From positions 19,037,739 through 19,101,738 of the forward strand of contig CP136062.1 of the NCBI GenBank assembly GCA_032622095.1: a stretch of DNA of 64,000 nt, in the 5' to 3' direction. The translations under genes were made by a program, and so were the position numbers. The notes under the pieces are model-generated. The model was not told where the DNA came from and did no database searches. It saw nothing but the letters and a program-made list of their open reading frames with translations. Within the stretch, counting starts at the first letter, position 1. Each line of letters begins with the position of its first letter. Below, one piece after another: positions 52,377-63,750 of the stretch. Origin of the DNA: Siphonodentalium dalli (taxonomy: Eukaryota > Mollusca > Scaphopoda > Gadilida > Siphonodentaliidae).

Positions 52377-52812
52377 CCAGTCGTAAGTCGGGATTTTTTT
52401 TACCCGGTGCCAATGCATTCTCTTATATATGCGAATCGACCATAGGTCGCCTCGCATATATAAGAGAATGCATTGGCCTAACAATTTTTTACAATTTTAA
52501 TATTTTTTTCTTGTATTCTTTAACAATTTTATAATTTTACCCATACAGAGCACCAGACAAACATGAGCAGACGACACTCTTTTATATGCTTCTCTATATG
52601 TGTGGGGCTCCCTGCCGGGTAATGGATGTTTTTTATTTTATGTCCTAAAAAATGTAAGAAACATTTATTTAAAAAAAATGATAAAAAATTGTTAGGCCAA
52701 TGCACTCTTATATATGCGAGGCGACCTATGGTCGACTCGCATATATAAGAGAATGCATTGGCACAGGGTAAAAAAAATCCCGACATACGACTGGATTTGT
52801 TATGGCGGGTCA
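52377..52812. mobile_element. MITE with two hairpin modules, GACCCGCC family (copy 2)
   Basis: The left part starts at CCAGTCGTAAGTCGGGATTT (outermost ~25 bp of the TIR lost). The right part retains GGATTTGTTATGGCGGGTCA. Two hairpin modules, CCAATGCATTCTCTTATATA type, flank an interior with ATACAGAGCACCAGACAAAC and ATGAGCAGACGACACTC. Confidence 0.8.
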
Positions 52813-53500
52813 GTGTTGTGCTAAATTCGCATGCAATAAGCAATGAAATGAGATGCTTATTTCGAGAACATATATACGGAAATGTACCAATTTACTAAGC
52901 CGAGTCCAAATTAAATGAAAACGTTACTGTTGAAATAATTTTCACACGAACCGGGGTGAGGTCTGGAAAATATTTGCAGATACGAGGCACACACAAAATT
53001 TCCGAACACAAGGTACCCACCACCCACCTACTTGCAAAAAAAACAAATTTCCTCGGCAAAATTTGGGACTAACCCCCTTAGCCCATATTTGAACTTCTTA
53101 ATTTTGTATTAGGAATAACATCCCAAATGTGTTCCTTGTTCATTATTGTTTCCAATCCTGTTCCACTATCTATTTTACAAGTCACTAAACACGTCTAAAT
53201 ATATATGTGCCATCCTACCATACCATTTAGTCTTATCCTACCATACCATTTAGTCTTCACCATTATTATTGACTATTGGTAAAACTAAATAGCGTGAAAC
53301 AATTCTATCCCAATCTGCTTCAATTATATTAATATCGGTACTTTATTCTGCGAAACGAACTATGCATAGACCAGTATAAACACCAAATCTAATCCCAGCA
53401 TGATGTTGAGCCTGTTATTGTTGTACAATAATACCAGGTTATTTCCAGGTCCATTTCTTTGCGATATACTGTTTGTGTAATACGCATGTCGCCCACACAT
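52813..53500. other. Non-coding stretch
   Basis: No gene recognised. A 26-bp piece (CCTACCATACCATTTAGTCTT) is repeated at 53214 and 53237. Confidence 0.4.
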
Positions 53501-53828
53501 GGCTAATCGTTATACGGGGCTAAACCACATTATACCAATGACGTTCTACGGGCTAAAACCATATTATACCAATGACGTTCGTTGGGGCTAAATCCATATT
53601 ATACCAATGACGTTATACGGGGCTAAAACCACATTATACCAATGACGTTATACGGGGCTAAAACCACATTATACCAATGACGTTCTACGGGCTAAAACCA
53701 CATTATACCAATGACGTTCTACGGGGCTAAAAGCATATTATACCAATGACGTTAAACCATATTATACCAATGACGTTAAACCATATTATACCAATGACGT
53801 TAAACCATATTATACCAATGACGTTCCA
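53501..53828. repeat. ~35-bp minisatellite, about 10 units
   Basis: The unit is AACCACATTATACCAATGAC followed by GTTCTACGGGGCTAA; the last units shorten to about 25 bp (AAACCATATTATACCAATGA, CGTT). Confidence 0.92.
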
Positions 53829-54089
53829 TAAAAATAATAACTGAGTCAGGCCATGCTTTTATTATAATTAAATTAAATACAACAAATTATATCGCCACTT
53901 AAAATTATAAAAGAACATGTTAGGAAACCTTATGAAATCTATATCTATTACACAGTTATAAATTTTTATATTATACCTTGAAATAGATACATAATGTTCA
54001 CCGAAGAGATGCATCATTTTATATATTCTATTTACTCGATATATCTTAAAGAGATGAACAATTTTAGTTGTGCTATATAATCGATACAT

Positions 54090-54560
54090 ATTGGTTTTAG
54101 TTAACTACATAATCGATATATCGTGATTGTATTTAAACTATGTAATCGATATATCGTGATTTTAGTTAAGCTATGTAATCGATATATCGTGATTTCAGTT
54201 AAGCTTTGTAATCGATATATCTTGATATTACTTAAGCTATATACTTGCTACATCTTGATTTTAGTTAAGCTACGTTATCGATATATCTTGATTTAGTAAT
54301 GCTCGATACGTTTTGATTGTATTTAAGCTATGTAATCGATATATCTTGATTTTAGTAAAGCTATGTCATCGATATATCTTAATTTGATTAAGCTACGTAA
54401 CCGATCTATCTTTATTTTAGTTAAGCTATGTAATCGATATATCTTGATTTGGTTAACCTATTTAATCGATAATTCGTGATTTTAGATTTAAGCTATGTGG
54501 TAATAGATATATCTTGATTTTAGTTAAGCTATGTAATCGATAAATCTCGATTTGATGTGA
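54090..54560. repeat. Degenerate ~33-bp AT-rich array, about 14 units
   Basis: The unit is TTAGTTAAGCTATGTAATCG followed by ATATATCTTGATT, with frequent substitutions and indels. Many units contain ATCGAT, a palindrome. Confidence 0.85.
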
Positions 54561-54786
54561 GCTGTGTTAAGCTGAATTTATGTTGAAACATATATTACCA
54601 TTTGCGGCTGGATAATTTAGTTAATTATAGCTATAACATTATCAAATCGATATAATGATTTTACATGAGCCTGGGGTGAGTGTATCACAAACAATATAAT
54701 GATGTTTTATGAGCCATGGGTGATACAACATTCAGACCAACATGATAAAAACATGAAGCAACAAATATGTAAATATAAATTTTGAA

Positions 54787-55091
54787 CATAACAGCAGTAA
54801 TATATACGGTCTTCCGAAAATACACAAGAGTAAGCAAATACAAGAAGCCATCAAACTTCAGAATAGCTCTTATATGGAACTGGAAGAACCAACAGATCAC
54901 AAAATACGACCCATAATAGCTGGACCATCGTGCCCGACTAATCGTTTGAGTAACTTCGTGCACATAATTCTTAAACCTCACTGTGGAAAAATACCTAGCT
55001 TTCTCAGAGATGATATGGACTTCATCCGCAAGTTACCAAGCGAAATCAAAGAAGGGTCTATACTTGTGAGCTGCGATGTGACAAATTTATA
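54787..55091 (+). mobile_element. Penelope-like element reverse-transcriptase fragment
   Basis: The open frame starting before 54802 reads IYGLPKIHKS, then IRPIIAGPSCPTNRLSNFVH, ILKPHCGKIPSFLRDD and ILVSCDVTNLY. YGLPKIHK and the D-V-x-x-L-Y core are hallmarks of Penelope-like reverse transcriptases. The frame stops being RT-like exactly where the 41-bp minisatellite (ACATGGATTATACGCAG) starts, at about 55088-55091. The catalytic YADD region is absent: truncated at both ends and certainly inactive. The upstream 54561-54786 shows nothing else. Confidence 0.8.
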
Positions 55092-55212
55092 CATGGATTA
55101 TACGCAGTGGCTCACCTTGTCGGATTCCAATACATGACATACATGGATTATACGCAGTGGCCCACCTTGTCGGATTCCCATACATGGATTATACGCAGTG
55201 GCTCACCTTTTC
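55088..55212. repeat. 41-bp minisatellite, 3 units (copy of the 29.4-30.5 kb array)
   Basis: Three units of ACATGGATTATACGCAGTGG followed by CTCACCTTGTCGGATTCCC, one with a short insertion (ATACATGAC). Followed by the same flank as the 27-unit array. Confidence 0.92.
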
Positions 55213-55842
55213 GGAACTATTACCATTTGTTTATCGCGATTAATTTGTCCCGCGCGAGTATAGAAGTATGTATTTACAACTGCGTGTAGAACAGACGTTA
55301 TTTTTTATAGTTCGCGGTAATAGAAACAAACATTATATAGGGTTAAATTTGCTATTGGAAATTTAGTTCTTTTTCTATCAATTTTGGTGCCACTTCGGCA
55401 TCTTCATACCACACGATATAGTTTGTTCGTATCATGTAAATGCCTATAATATAAAGTAAGATGAAACTTTCGTAACCAACAACACGATTTTATTAAATGT
55501 GTATGGTGTCCAAAGCTCCCCACCCACATCGCCATGTACCCAAGACCAGGAAATTGCGTCATAAATTGCTCGGAACGGCATAATCCCCCACCCATGATTC
55601 GAGCGGCGCCTCTTTTGACACACTAATCTACACAGTTAGACTCCTCATATCATGAATACTATGCATATTCTTATCAAATTTAGTGCCGCTCTCCCAAATC
55701 GCTGACACAAACCGAGAATCTTTAAACAACACGATTATATTCCTAGTATCATGGAGAACAATATGTATCAATTTGGTGGAAATCGGCACTAGAAATATTT
55801 TTATCAAAATGTTGGTGCCCATTCTCCCCCCAGGGCCCCGAC
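55208..55842. repeat. Segmental duplicate block paired with 30508-30840 and 31915-32262
   Basis: Colinear with the 30-32 kb block but lacking the 1.07-kb TTGGAAATTTCC block present there at 30841-31914. Ends at the target duplication GCCCCGAC of the hAT-like element. Confidence 0.85.
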
Positions 55843-56501
55843 CACTGTGTAGGAACTGTTACATCGGAAATCGTTCTATCGCCGGTTTGTGATGGTTCTT
55901 GACTGATTTGTGACGGTTCTTGCTGATCGATATTATACATTTTCACGACTTTTTGACAGTTAAAACGCAATTTTGAGGCATCTAGATGATAATTCGATTA
56001 GTTATTTTCAATCCCATCACAATCTGTGGCACCAATGAGCATGTTAAGAACGAAACTTTCATTGTGCGAGTCATAACAACGACAAAATCCACGAATTTTG
56101 ATAATTGTTTGGGTTCTCTCCTGATCGAGTCGATTCTCTCCCCATTTAATCGTTCTATACGGGTAAAACTATGGCTAATATATGCCATGGTACACGGTTC
56201 AAACTGCCAATTTTGTGAAAGTATACAAAGATAAACACAACAAACTATGCATTAAGTTGAAATTTGCACAACTTGTCATTTATTTCGATGAATTACACTG
56301 CCTTTATATGCTTATTCAATAACCTGTGTTACGCCTATCAAAATTCACAAAGTCGACAGCTAGTTTGAAAAATAACGCGTTTTGCAGGCCAAAAATTTCC
56401 ATGAGTCAATAGCCGGTTAACAATAGTGAAATTTCATAGCGCTGGACTTCGGAAAGCATGACCGTAGGCGGGATATATAGAGCTATCTGTCTTGTATTTT
56501 A

Positions 56502-56996
56502 TCTATTATATATGTTTTGGAACTTCTGTCTGTATGTATGTATTTGTGTTATAGACTCGAAAAACTGCTCGACCGATCCGACTCAAATTTGGTGTGTATG
56601 CCTACTTTGATCCGAGGAACAATATGGGCGGGTCCAATTTCACGTGCGACCGTGTCCTTGACCTTGACATCGCTCAAATACGCTCATATAGGCATGTTTC
56701 TGGACCTCGACCGATCCCACTCAAATTTGGTAGCTGGGTATAGTTTGATCACGGGAACAATATGGGCGGGTCCAATTTCACTTGCGACCATGTCCTTGAC
56801 CTTGACCTCGCTCATATATACGCTCATATAGGTATGTTTCTGGACCTCGACCGATCCGATTCAAATTTGGTATAATGTAGGCCTACTTTGATCCCGTGAA
56901 CAATATGGGTGGGTCCAATTTCACGTGCGACCGTGCCCTTGACCGTGACCATATTCGCTCATATAGGCATGTTTCCGGGCGATCGAACAATAGTTT
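56502..56996. repeat. Helitron-related repeat fragment nested in the hAT-like element
   Basis: Starts TCTATTATATATGTTTTGGA like the element at 41379. The body is then present as about three imperfect units of ~150 bp, each with ACAATATGGGYGGGTCCAAT, CACGTGCGACCGTGTCC-like and CTCATATAGGCATGTTTC pieces. No CAGCTAG end was found, so it is truncated. Confidence 0.65.
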
Positions 56997-57923
56997 GTCC
57001 AGGCGGATAGACGTATTTTACTCAACAAAAAGCCAAAAATAAGACGTTAAAAGTTCGTTGACACACATACAATGTTCTGATTATGCAGTTTATGACGTTT
57101 ATGTCGGGCGTCTGATTGCTGGATGCTGATTATCTAGGTTAAGTTATAGAATTCTAGAATATGCAGCTAGTAAAGCATATACAAGCACGATAACCTTTCA
57201 CTCAATCATATTTTAGATTGACTAGGGATCTCTGATTTTTTAATAGAAGATATAAAAAAGCAAAGAATCCTACGTACAGTTACAAATATTATTATATGGA
57301 TGTTAAACCTTTGGTTACTAAATGCGCTGTAATGAGAATTGACTTGAATCCTATTGATTAATTTGTAGGAATGCTTATAGCTATTAAGTTCAACAAGCAG
57401 TAACATATAACAAAGAGAAAATAATAATGCAGTTACAAATATTATTATATGGATGCTATATTCCTTTGGTGACTAAATGTGCTGTAATGAGTAGCGACTT
57501 GAATTCTATTCTATTCTGCTCAGCTATTAAATTCAACATGCAGTAACAGATTGTTTGAATTATTAGCTAAACATTCATACAAATGAATCATTAGAAATCA
57601 GTGTTATGGGTGTCTGAACCTGGCTATTATAAGGCACATTATTATTCCTCGCTGATAACGTGTCAAGTGAGCAGGGACGTGGGCTGGATGGTCTCCAATG
57701 TTGGGGCGTCCACCTTGGAATTTCCAACCGCACCATCCCCTTGTAACAGACCAAACTCATGCACAAGGCCTGGGCTTTGGTTTTCCCCAACTGCATGACA
57801 CATTATAGCTCTAGATTGTATGCCATTTTGAAGTGAATTGATCAGTAGCCTTTGATTGGCCACCATGCAAACCGGGGGAGAAACTCAGGATACATGGGCC
57901 CAGTGAGAAAATGTGGATGTCTG

Positions 57924-57945
57924 AAGAGAGAGAGAGAGAGATAGA

Positions 57946-58010
<65 letters not shown>
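57924..58010. repeat. (GA)n microsatellite, ~87 bp
   Basis: GA dinucleotide run with ATA and GGG interruptions, inside the hAT-like element. Confidence 0.97.
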
Positions 58011-58014
<4 letters not shown>

Positions 58015-58857
58015 AATATTATGGCGCTGGCATTGAAATTTTGTCACACCTGGATCTTTCAATAATGCCCAGATTAAGTAAATGAATATAACATATCATA
58101 ATCTCCTGAGAGTAGATTTATATTACCATTGGTCATTTATATAGGCGGGCAAGATTATGATACTATACTCATCGGGACTTTCAATATTTTATTTCTGCCT
58201 ATTAATGTCACTTAATCTTCCGTATTAGGTATTTATTGTGTTATTTCTTAATATACATGTTCTGTTATGCAAAATACATAAGCTACAGTGATTATCTGGT
58301 TTAAAATGTCAGATACACAAGACGATTTTCGGACGAAAAGTGCAGAAATCGTTCTAATAAATCTCATGGACAGAACCGTCACAGCCATGATCGGTTTTAA
58401 ATAGAACCGTAACACGCACCCGTGTTGACTACGAGGTCACAGCTCCCAATTATCAACCCCTATCGGGATACTTTCTCGGCTATTTTACAAAAAAATAACA
58501 CGGGTACACTTTATAGTCAGTGTTTGTCTTCAGAATACGTTTCATATTTTATTCGCCACGAAAAACAAAGAAATTGCGTCCACGTGGCTTGATTTTCAGT
58601 GATAACATGTTGATATTTACGCGCTAACTCGCTAATACCGAGTTAATTGTGGTCTAGAGTTCATGTTTCGATAACACGGCACTTCTGCAGCCTCTGTTCA
58701 TTCAGGAAAGTTTAATATATTCAAGATATCTATAATTATGCGCGATTTTGTCACAAAAATGATTATTCTCAATCATCAGGAACCGTAGCAAATCAGGCAA
58801 GAACCATCACAATACCGGCGATAGAACGACTTCCGATGTAACAGTTCCTACACAGTG

Positions 58858-59928
58858 GCCCCGACCCTTACTCGAAAGGCGCGACTTTTGGTATGTTGAA
58901 AACACACGTACCATTAGATTCCTTGTATAATGGAGATGATTATATATAAGTTCACACCTACCATTAGATTCATCGTACCATGGAGATGATTATGTATAAG
59001 TTTGATGGAAATCGGCGACAAAAACATTCGTAGAATTTATTTTTAAATTACACCTTTTCTTCTCTGACACCAACAGCGTCACTTTAGAACAGTTTCCGCA
59101 CCATTCTCTTCCTCGTAAAAAGATACCATGTTAGACCACGCGTTGTGGCCATATATCTGCTCTCCGTTAATTTATATAGAACGCAGACAGACAGACATAC
59201 GGATATACATATATATTCGCAAATATAGATATATATAAAGTATTGTATATTCATATGGTACATATACATTCGCAAATATAGATAAAGTATTGTAGATATG
59301 TTATTCATATATGTCACACCCTAATTGGTGTCATTTTCATTAAAACAATCATTATGGTGTATATACATCACTTGCATTAGTTCGTGTATACATAGTAGTT
59401 CAATGCGAAACTGTATCGTTGCAAATTTTCGATTGTAAACATCGGAGGATAACTCTAAATAACATTCAAATAAGGGGATGTCCCTTCGGTTATAAATAGC
59501 GATGACTGTTAAGTTATTCGCAGCGCAATCAATAACACGATAATTTAGAACAGTAAAACCCATTGTCAACACAAGTCCGAGTTTGTTATCGAAAGAAGAC
59601 TAACTTTCAAGCTCGTCATTTCGAAAAGATTCACACAATGGCTGTAAAATGTACAGTACGGTTGCACAACATGCATCAATCACACCACAGACCAGTGAAT
59701 ATCAAATCAAATACAGTCGAAGGGGAATAACTCAAGTAACCATGCGACAGAAATGACGTGTTCGTTTCCAGCATATACAAAACTTCATCAATAGTCTTAT
59801 GTTTTAGCACGTCCGTATTCTTAACATTACCTCACTATAGTGCTGTTATGAGTTAAACGACGACTTTATCGAATGTAAGAAGAATTAAATCCGGTGAATT
59901 CGATAACTATTCGTCTACCAGCCTAAAA
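58858..59928. repeat. Segmental repeat continuation and copy C, upstream of the second exon 1
   Basis: After the hAT-like element the sequence continues colinear with 32262-32430 and then with copies A and B, up to ACTATTCGTCTACCAGCCTA, AAA before the second exon 1. Copy C has neither the hAT MITE of copy A nor the small deletions of copy B. An antisense frame (59572-59321) matches the one in copy A. Confidence 0.85.
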
Positions 59929-59989
59929 ATGGGGCAGGTTCTGAGAAAATCGTTTAAACACAAGGAGGAAGTGCGACTTCTTATGATGG
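59929..59989 (+). CDS. Second copy of Arf exon 1 (single donor unit)
   Basis: Codes for MGQVLRKSFKHKEEVRLLMM plus one base of Gly, donor ATGATGG|GTAAGT at 59990. It differs from the first exon by Leu8 to Ser and one extra Glu codon (GAG). The following intron-like sequence (to about 60300) is colinear with 39050-39330 but has one, not 83, copies of the 41-bp junction unit. No exon 2 was found before the end of the window, so it is either the start of a tandem paralogue continuing past 64000 or an orphan duplicate exon. Confidence 0.7.
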
Positions 59990-60354
59990 GTAAGTTATCT
60001 GTATATCACGAACACGGTGTCGTTGTGTACCATACATGTAGTGCTCTGGCGTTGGAGTTTATAACTGGACAATGTTATTGGGAAAGAAACGGTCATTTCG
60101 TCCACAGGGGCCGGCGTGTCGCTAAACCGAGTAAATATATGCCAGTAAATTAAAATATATATAAATTTAAACCAAGTGCGCGACTAAAAACCTCTTCGCT
60201 TATACATACTTATATATATATACATATACATAGGGAGTTTACTATTTCAGATAGCTCCTAACTTCTAACGGCCATAAATCACAAACGCCTGAACGGATTC
60301 TTAAAATTCCAAAGCCAATCAATCGAGTAAATTTTATATTTTCCAATTGGAATA

Positions 60355-61085
60355 CCTTACTCGTATTTAAATTCGCGCAGTACTATTTCTTGCTCACCCA
60401 TTCGCGCACTTTAATTTCGCGCACCTACCTGCGCGAATTTAAAACTGAGAAAACTATTTTCGTAATAGTTCTGTGATATTTTCGTGTATCTTGGAGCTGA
60501 TGACAGTTTCGGTTCTTAGTTATTGGTGTAGATAAACACCATCGCGGCGGATATACACCCATCGGTGCGCGAATTTAAAACTGAGCGAAAAATAGTACGA
60601 CTAACAAGTTTAATCTAAACCACAGTCCATATGAATTAAAAAATGTTATGTTGCTGAGTTTACTTATATTATGAACGTTTGAATAGAGAATTACGCCTAT
60701 ACATGTGCATATATTTGCATTCGGCTAGCCGCTACCAAGATATGCTATACAAATCATAGTAACATATATATATATATATACTTTGTTGAAGCGCTTGTAT
60801 AAGAAAAATGGTAATAGTCCAGGTTGCCACAAAATTATCATGTATATAGTTACTAGATAGTTTATTGTCTACACGATGTAAATCCGCCGCGATGGTGTTT
60901 ATCTACAGCAATGACTAAGAACCGAAACTGTCATCAGCTCCAAGATATACGAAAATATCACAGAAATATTACGAAAATAGTTATCGCAGTTTTGAATTCG
61001 CGGAGCTAGGTGCGCGAAAGTAAAGTGCGCGAATTCAAAACTGAGCGAAAATTAGTACTGCGCGAATTTAAATACGAGTAAGTTA
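60355..61085. mobile_element. ~730-bp foldback/TIR element with GTATTTAAATTCGCGC termini (copy 2)
   Basis: Arms of about 210 bp: left TTACTCGTATTTAAATTCGC, GCAGTACTA, then GCTGATGACAGTTTCGGTTC and AAACACCATCGCGGCGGAT; right ATCCGCCGCGATGGTGTTTA, GAACCGAAACTGTCATCAGC, GCGCGAATTTAAATACGAGT, AA. The centre is AT-rich, with a TATATATA run at about 60765. Same terminal family as 11266-12318. Confidence 0.8.
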
Positions 61086-61688
61086 CACCATTCTAGGGTA
61101 AACTGTTCCAAAACTTAGAAAACAGACGCTGAACAAAAAGATCACAGAGAGCAACGGCTCCCTCGATAACACAGGAGAAAATATATTGTCCATTTCCGTG
61201 GTCAATAAGTATCGATATAAAACTCACAGAGAGCACCGGCAAATGGGTCTCTCTTTATCATGTGCACGGAAAAATATACCGTCCATTTCAAAATCTATAT
61301 TTATTGATAAAACAAACCCCACATTTTGTACAAAAATTCTTCATGTATCGACAGATCTAATGTTAATCTCCCCAACTCAATCGCATATTTGAATCCAAGT
61401 CGCCGTTATTTTCCTATATTTCAGCAATAAATTCAAATTAGTTTTGCATTGAAAATGAAGGCAATGACCTATTGGGGAGCACACCCTGATCGAGAATACT
61501 GATCGCTGATTGGTTAAACCGACACCACGCTTATTTTGTTTACTCTGAAGTCGCTTCGTAATCATCGTTGAATATAGGAAAAGTATGGCGACATGGATTC
61601 AGATCGCCATTACTCATATCACACACATCACGAAAATCCACAAAACGATCACAAAAGTCCATAATTTAATACGTTTATTACCTACCGA
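61086..61688. other. Non-coding stretch
   Basis: No gene recognised. A loose ~85-bp duplication at 61130-61290 (ATCACAGAGAGCAACGGCTC / ACTCACAGAGAGCACCGGC ... AAATATATTGTCCATTTC / AAATATACCGTCCATTTC). Confidence 0.45.
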
Positions 61689-62050
61689 TTAACCCTCTCA
61701 TTATGGGAGCTGCGCTGGCGCAACATTGAAGACCCTGTGCCAATGCATTCTCTTATTATTATTATTAAATTTTTATCTTTTCTTGCATTCTATAAATTTT
61801 GTCTTATATTCGTTAAAAATGTTATCATTTTTTATAAATATTTCTTACTTTCTTTAATAGTTTTTTTTTTATCATTTGTTTATTTTTTCTTACAATCTTT
61901 AAAAATTGTAAAAGATAATATAAAATTTGTTGGGCCATTGGTTTCTCTTATATATGCAAGGCGACCTACGGTCGACTCGCATATATAAGAGAATGCATTG
62001 GCACACGGTTTTCGCAAAAATTCAGGAAGCTCCAGTCATGAAAGGGTTAA
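61689..62050. mobile_element. piggyBac-like MITE, TTAACCCTYTCAT family, with hairpin module
   Basis: TTAA (61689-61692) then CCCTCTCATTATGGGAGCT; the right end AGCTCCAGTCATGAAAGGG then TTAA (62047-62050). The interior has one damaged and one intact hairpin module (GCACAGGG/GCACACGG edges) separated by a T-rich spacer. The outer termini differ from those of the CCCTTTACCCAACA family, while the hairpins are shared. Confidence 0.8.
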
Positions 62051-62362
62051 TTCTGAATCACATAAACACGGACGCTCTTTATAAGAAGCAATCATTGGAA
62101 TTTTTGCTTGGCTGACAGCCTGATAAATATTCAAATGTGTTAATACTTCCTCTTGTCCACGAAAGTACCATGTTAATGGGTTCATGTGCTCGATCTAATA
62201 AGTTACGTATATGGTGCTTTATGGTGTCAAGTAAACATGGTATCTGTGGACACTGACATTACGTGCCCCACAATGCATCAACGAATAGTCACTGAAGTCA
62301 TTATCATCCATTAACTGCTGATAGCGTTCCACAAGTTAGACTAACGCTCTCTATTCAAACCA
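62051..62362. other. Non-coding spacer
   Basis: Flank with GACGCTCTTTATAAGAAGCA and TTGGAATTTTTGCTTGGCTG, related to 45850-45960 in Arf intron 3. Otherwise nothing recognised. Confidence 0.4.
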
Positions 62363-63110
62363 CATATGTGACCCGCCATATCAAATCCAGTCGTAAGTCG
62401 GGATTTTTTTTACCCTGTGCCAATGCATTCTCTTATATATGCGAGTCGGCCATAGGTCGCCTCGCATATATAAGAGAATGCATTGGCCTAACAATTTTTT
62501 ACAATTTTAATAATTTGTTCATGTATTCTTTAACAATTTTATAATTTCACCCATACAGAGCCCCAGACAAACATGAGCAGACGACACTCTTCTATATGCT
62601 TCTATATACACGTGGGGCTCCCCGCAGGGTAATGGATGTTTTTTTATTTTATGTCCTAAAAATTGTAAGAAACATTTATTTAAAAACATGATAAAAAATT
62701 GTTAGGCCAATGCATTCTCTTATATATGCGAGGCGACCTATGTTCGCCTCGCATATATAAGAGAATGCATTGGCCTAACAATTTTTTACAATTTTAATTC
62801 TTGTATTCTTTAACAATTTTATAGTTTCACCCATACAGAGCCCCAGACAAACATGAGCAGACGACACTCTTCTATATGCTTCTATATATGTGTGGGGCTC
62901 CCTGCAGGGTAATGGATGTTTTTTTTATTTTATGTCCTAAAAATTGTAAGAAACATTTATTTAAAAACATGATAAAAAATTGTTAGGCCAATGCATTCTC
63001 TTATATATGCGAGGCGACCTATGTTCGACTCGCATATATAAGAGAATGCATTGGCACAGGTTAAAAAAAATCCCGACTAACGACTGCATTTGATATGGCG
63101 GGTCACACAT
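62363..63110. mobile_element. MITE, GACCCGCC family (copy 3), with internal duplication
   Basis: Ends CATATGTGACCCGCCATATC and GATATGGCGGGTCACACATG. Contains three hairpin modules instead of two, because the interior (from GGCCTAACAATTTTTTACAA through ACAAACATGAGCAGACGACA to TTGTTAGGCC) is present twice in tandem (about 62485-62770 and 62771-63060). Confidence 0.85.
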
Positions 63111-63225
63111 GGAGAAGAAACTGACATAGAACGCCCTTTATTGTGACGTGCTGAAGAAATATTGACTGCCTTTTCTGTGTGAGATGATAACGTCTATATC
63201 TCTTCGGATATCTCGGGGGAGGGGG

Positions 63226-63413
63226 GTGCCAGTTACTTGCCAATGGTCGGTGGTTTCGCCGGGCACACTGTGTGTGTCATTCTTCCAGCCAGTGAAGTTA
63301 GAGTTAGATTTAACTTAGGGCACGGACTTTCCCTCCACCAATAAAACTGCCAACGTCGTGATAATAAACATTGCTACTGAAAGCGACGTTAAACCCCAAT
63401 AAATAAATAAATT
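63226..63413 (+). mobile_element. SINE-like element, 3' half with (AAAT)n tail
   Basis: Contains GTGCCAGTTACTTGCCAATG, CCTCCACCAATAAAACTGCC and GCGACGTTAAACCCCAATAA followed by an (AAAT)n tail. I recall closely similar sequences as abundant SINE-type repeats in bivalve genomes, so this supports a mollusc origin. The tRNA-like head is not clear here. Confidence 0.55.
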
Positions 63414-63750
63414 ATCTTCGACAATATTTGTGTTTGCAATGCTAGCATGGTATTGAGTATATAATCATTCCGTATCTTTTTAGTGACAACACGATCAGTT
63501 ACTATACGTGCAAGTTTAATTTGAGGCTTGCATATTTTAAGTCGTATATCCCTTTCTTTATATATACTGATGGATTATCCCACTCAAAATAGACACCGGA
63601 ACGGTCTATTATTCATTTGTATGGGGTGTGCGGGAAAAACGAGAAACGCCCGGCCCGTGAAAGGGGGTGAAAAGATATTACAAGAGCAAAAGGTTCATAT
63701 TCATTGTGAAATGTTCTGATGTCCAGTTCGACAAACATGCAATGGCGCAT

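Larger units (their letters stand above)
55843..58857. mobile_element. 3.0-kb hAT-like transposon, non-coding, with 8-bp target duplication
   Basis: Termini CACTGTGTAGGAACTGTTAC (left) and GTAACAGTTCCTACACAGTG (right) are perfect inverses, and similarity of the arms continues for about 85 bp (TCGTTCTATCGCCGG, TGATGGTTCTTG). GCCCCGAC flanks both ends (55835-55842, 58858-58865). The paralogous site near 32255 is empty. Eight-bp duplication and CA..TG ends indicate hAT. No transposase-like frame remains. The interior includes a Helitron-like fragment and a (GA)n tract; 57010-57580 contains a duplicated stretch (TTACAAATATTATTATATGG twice). Confidence 0.9.
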
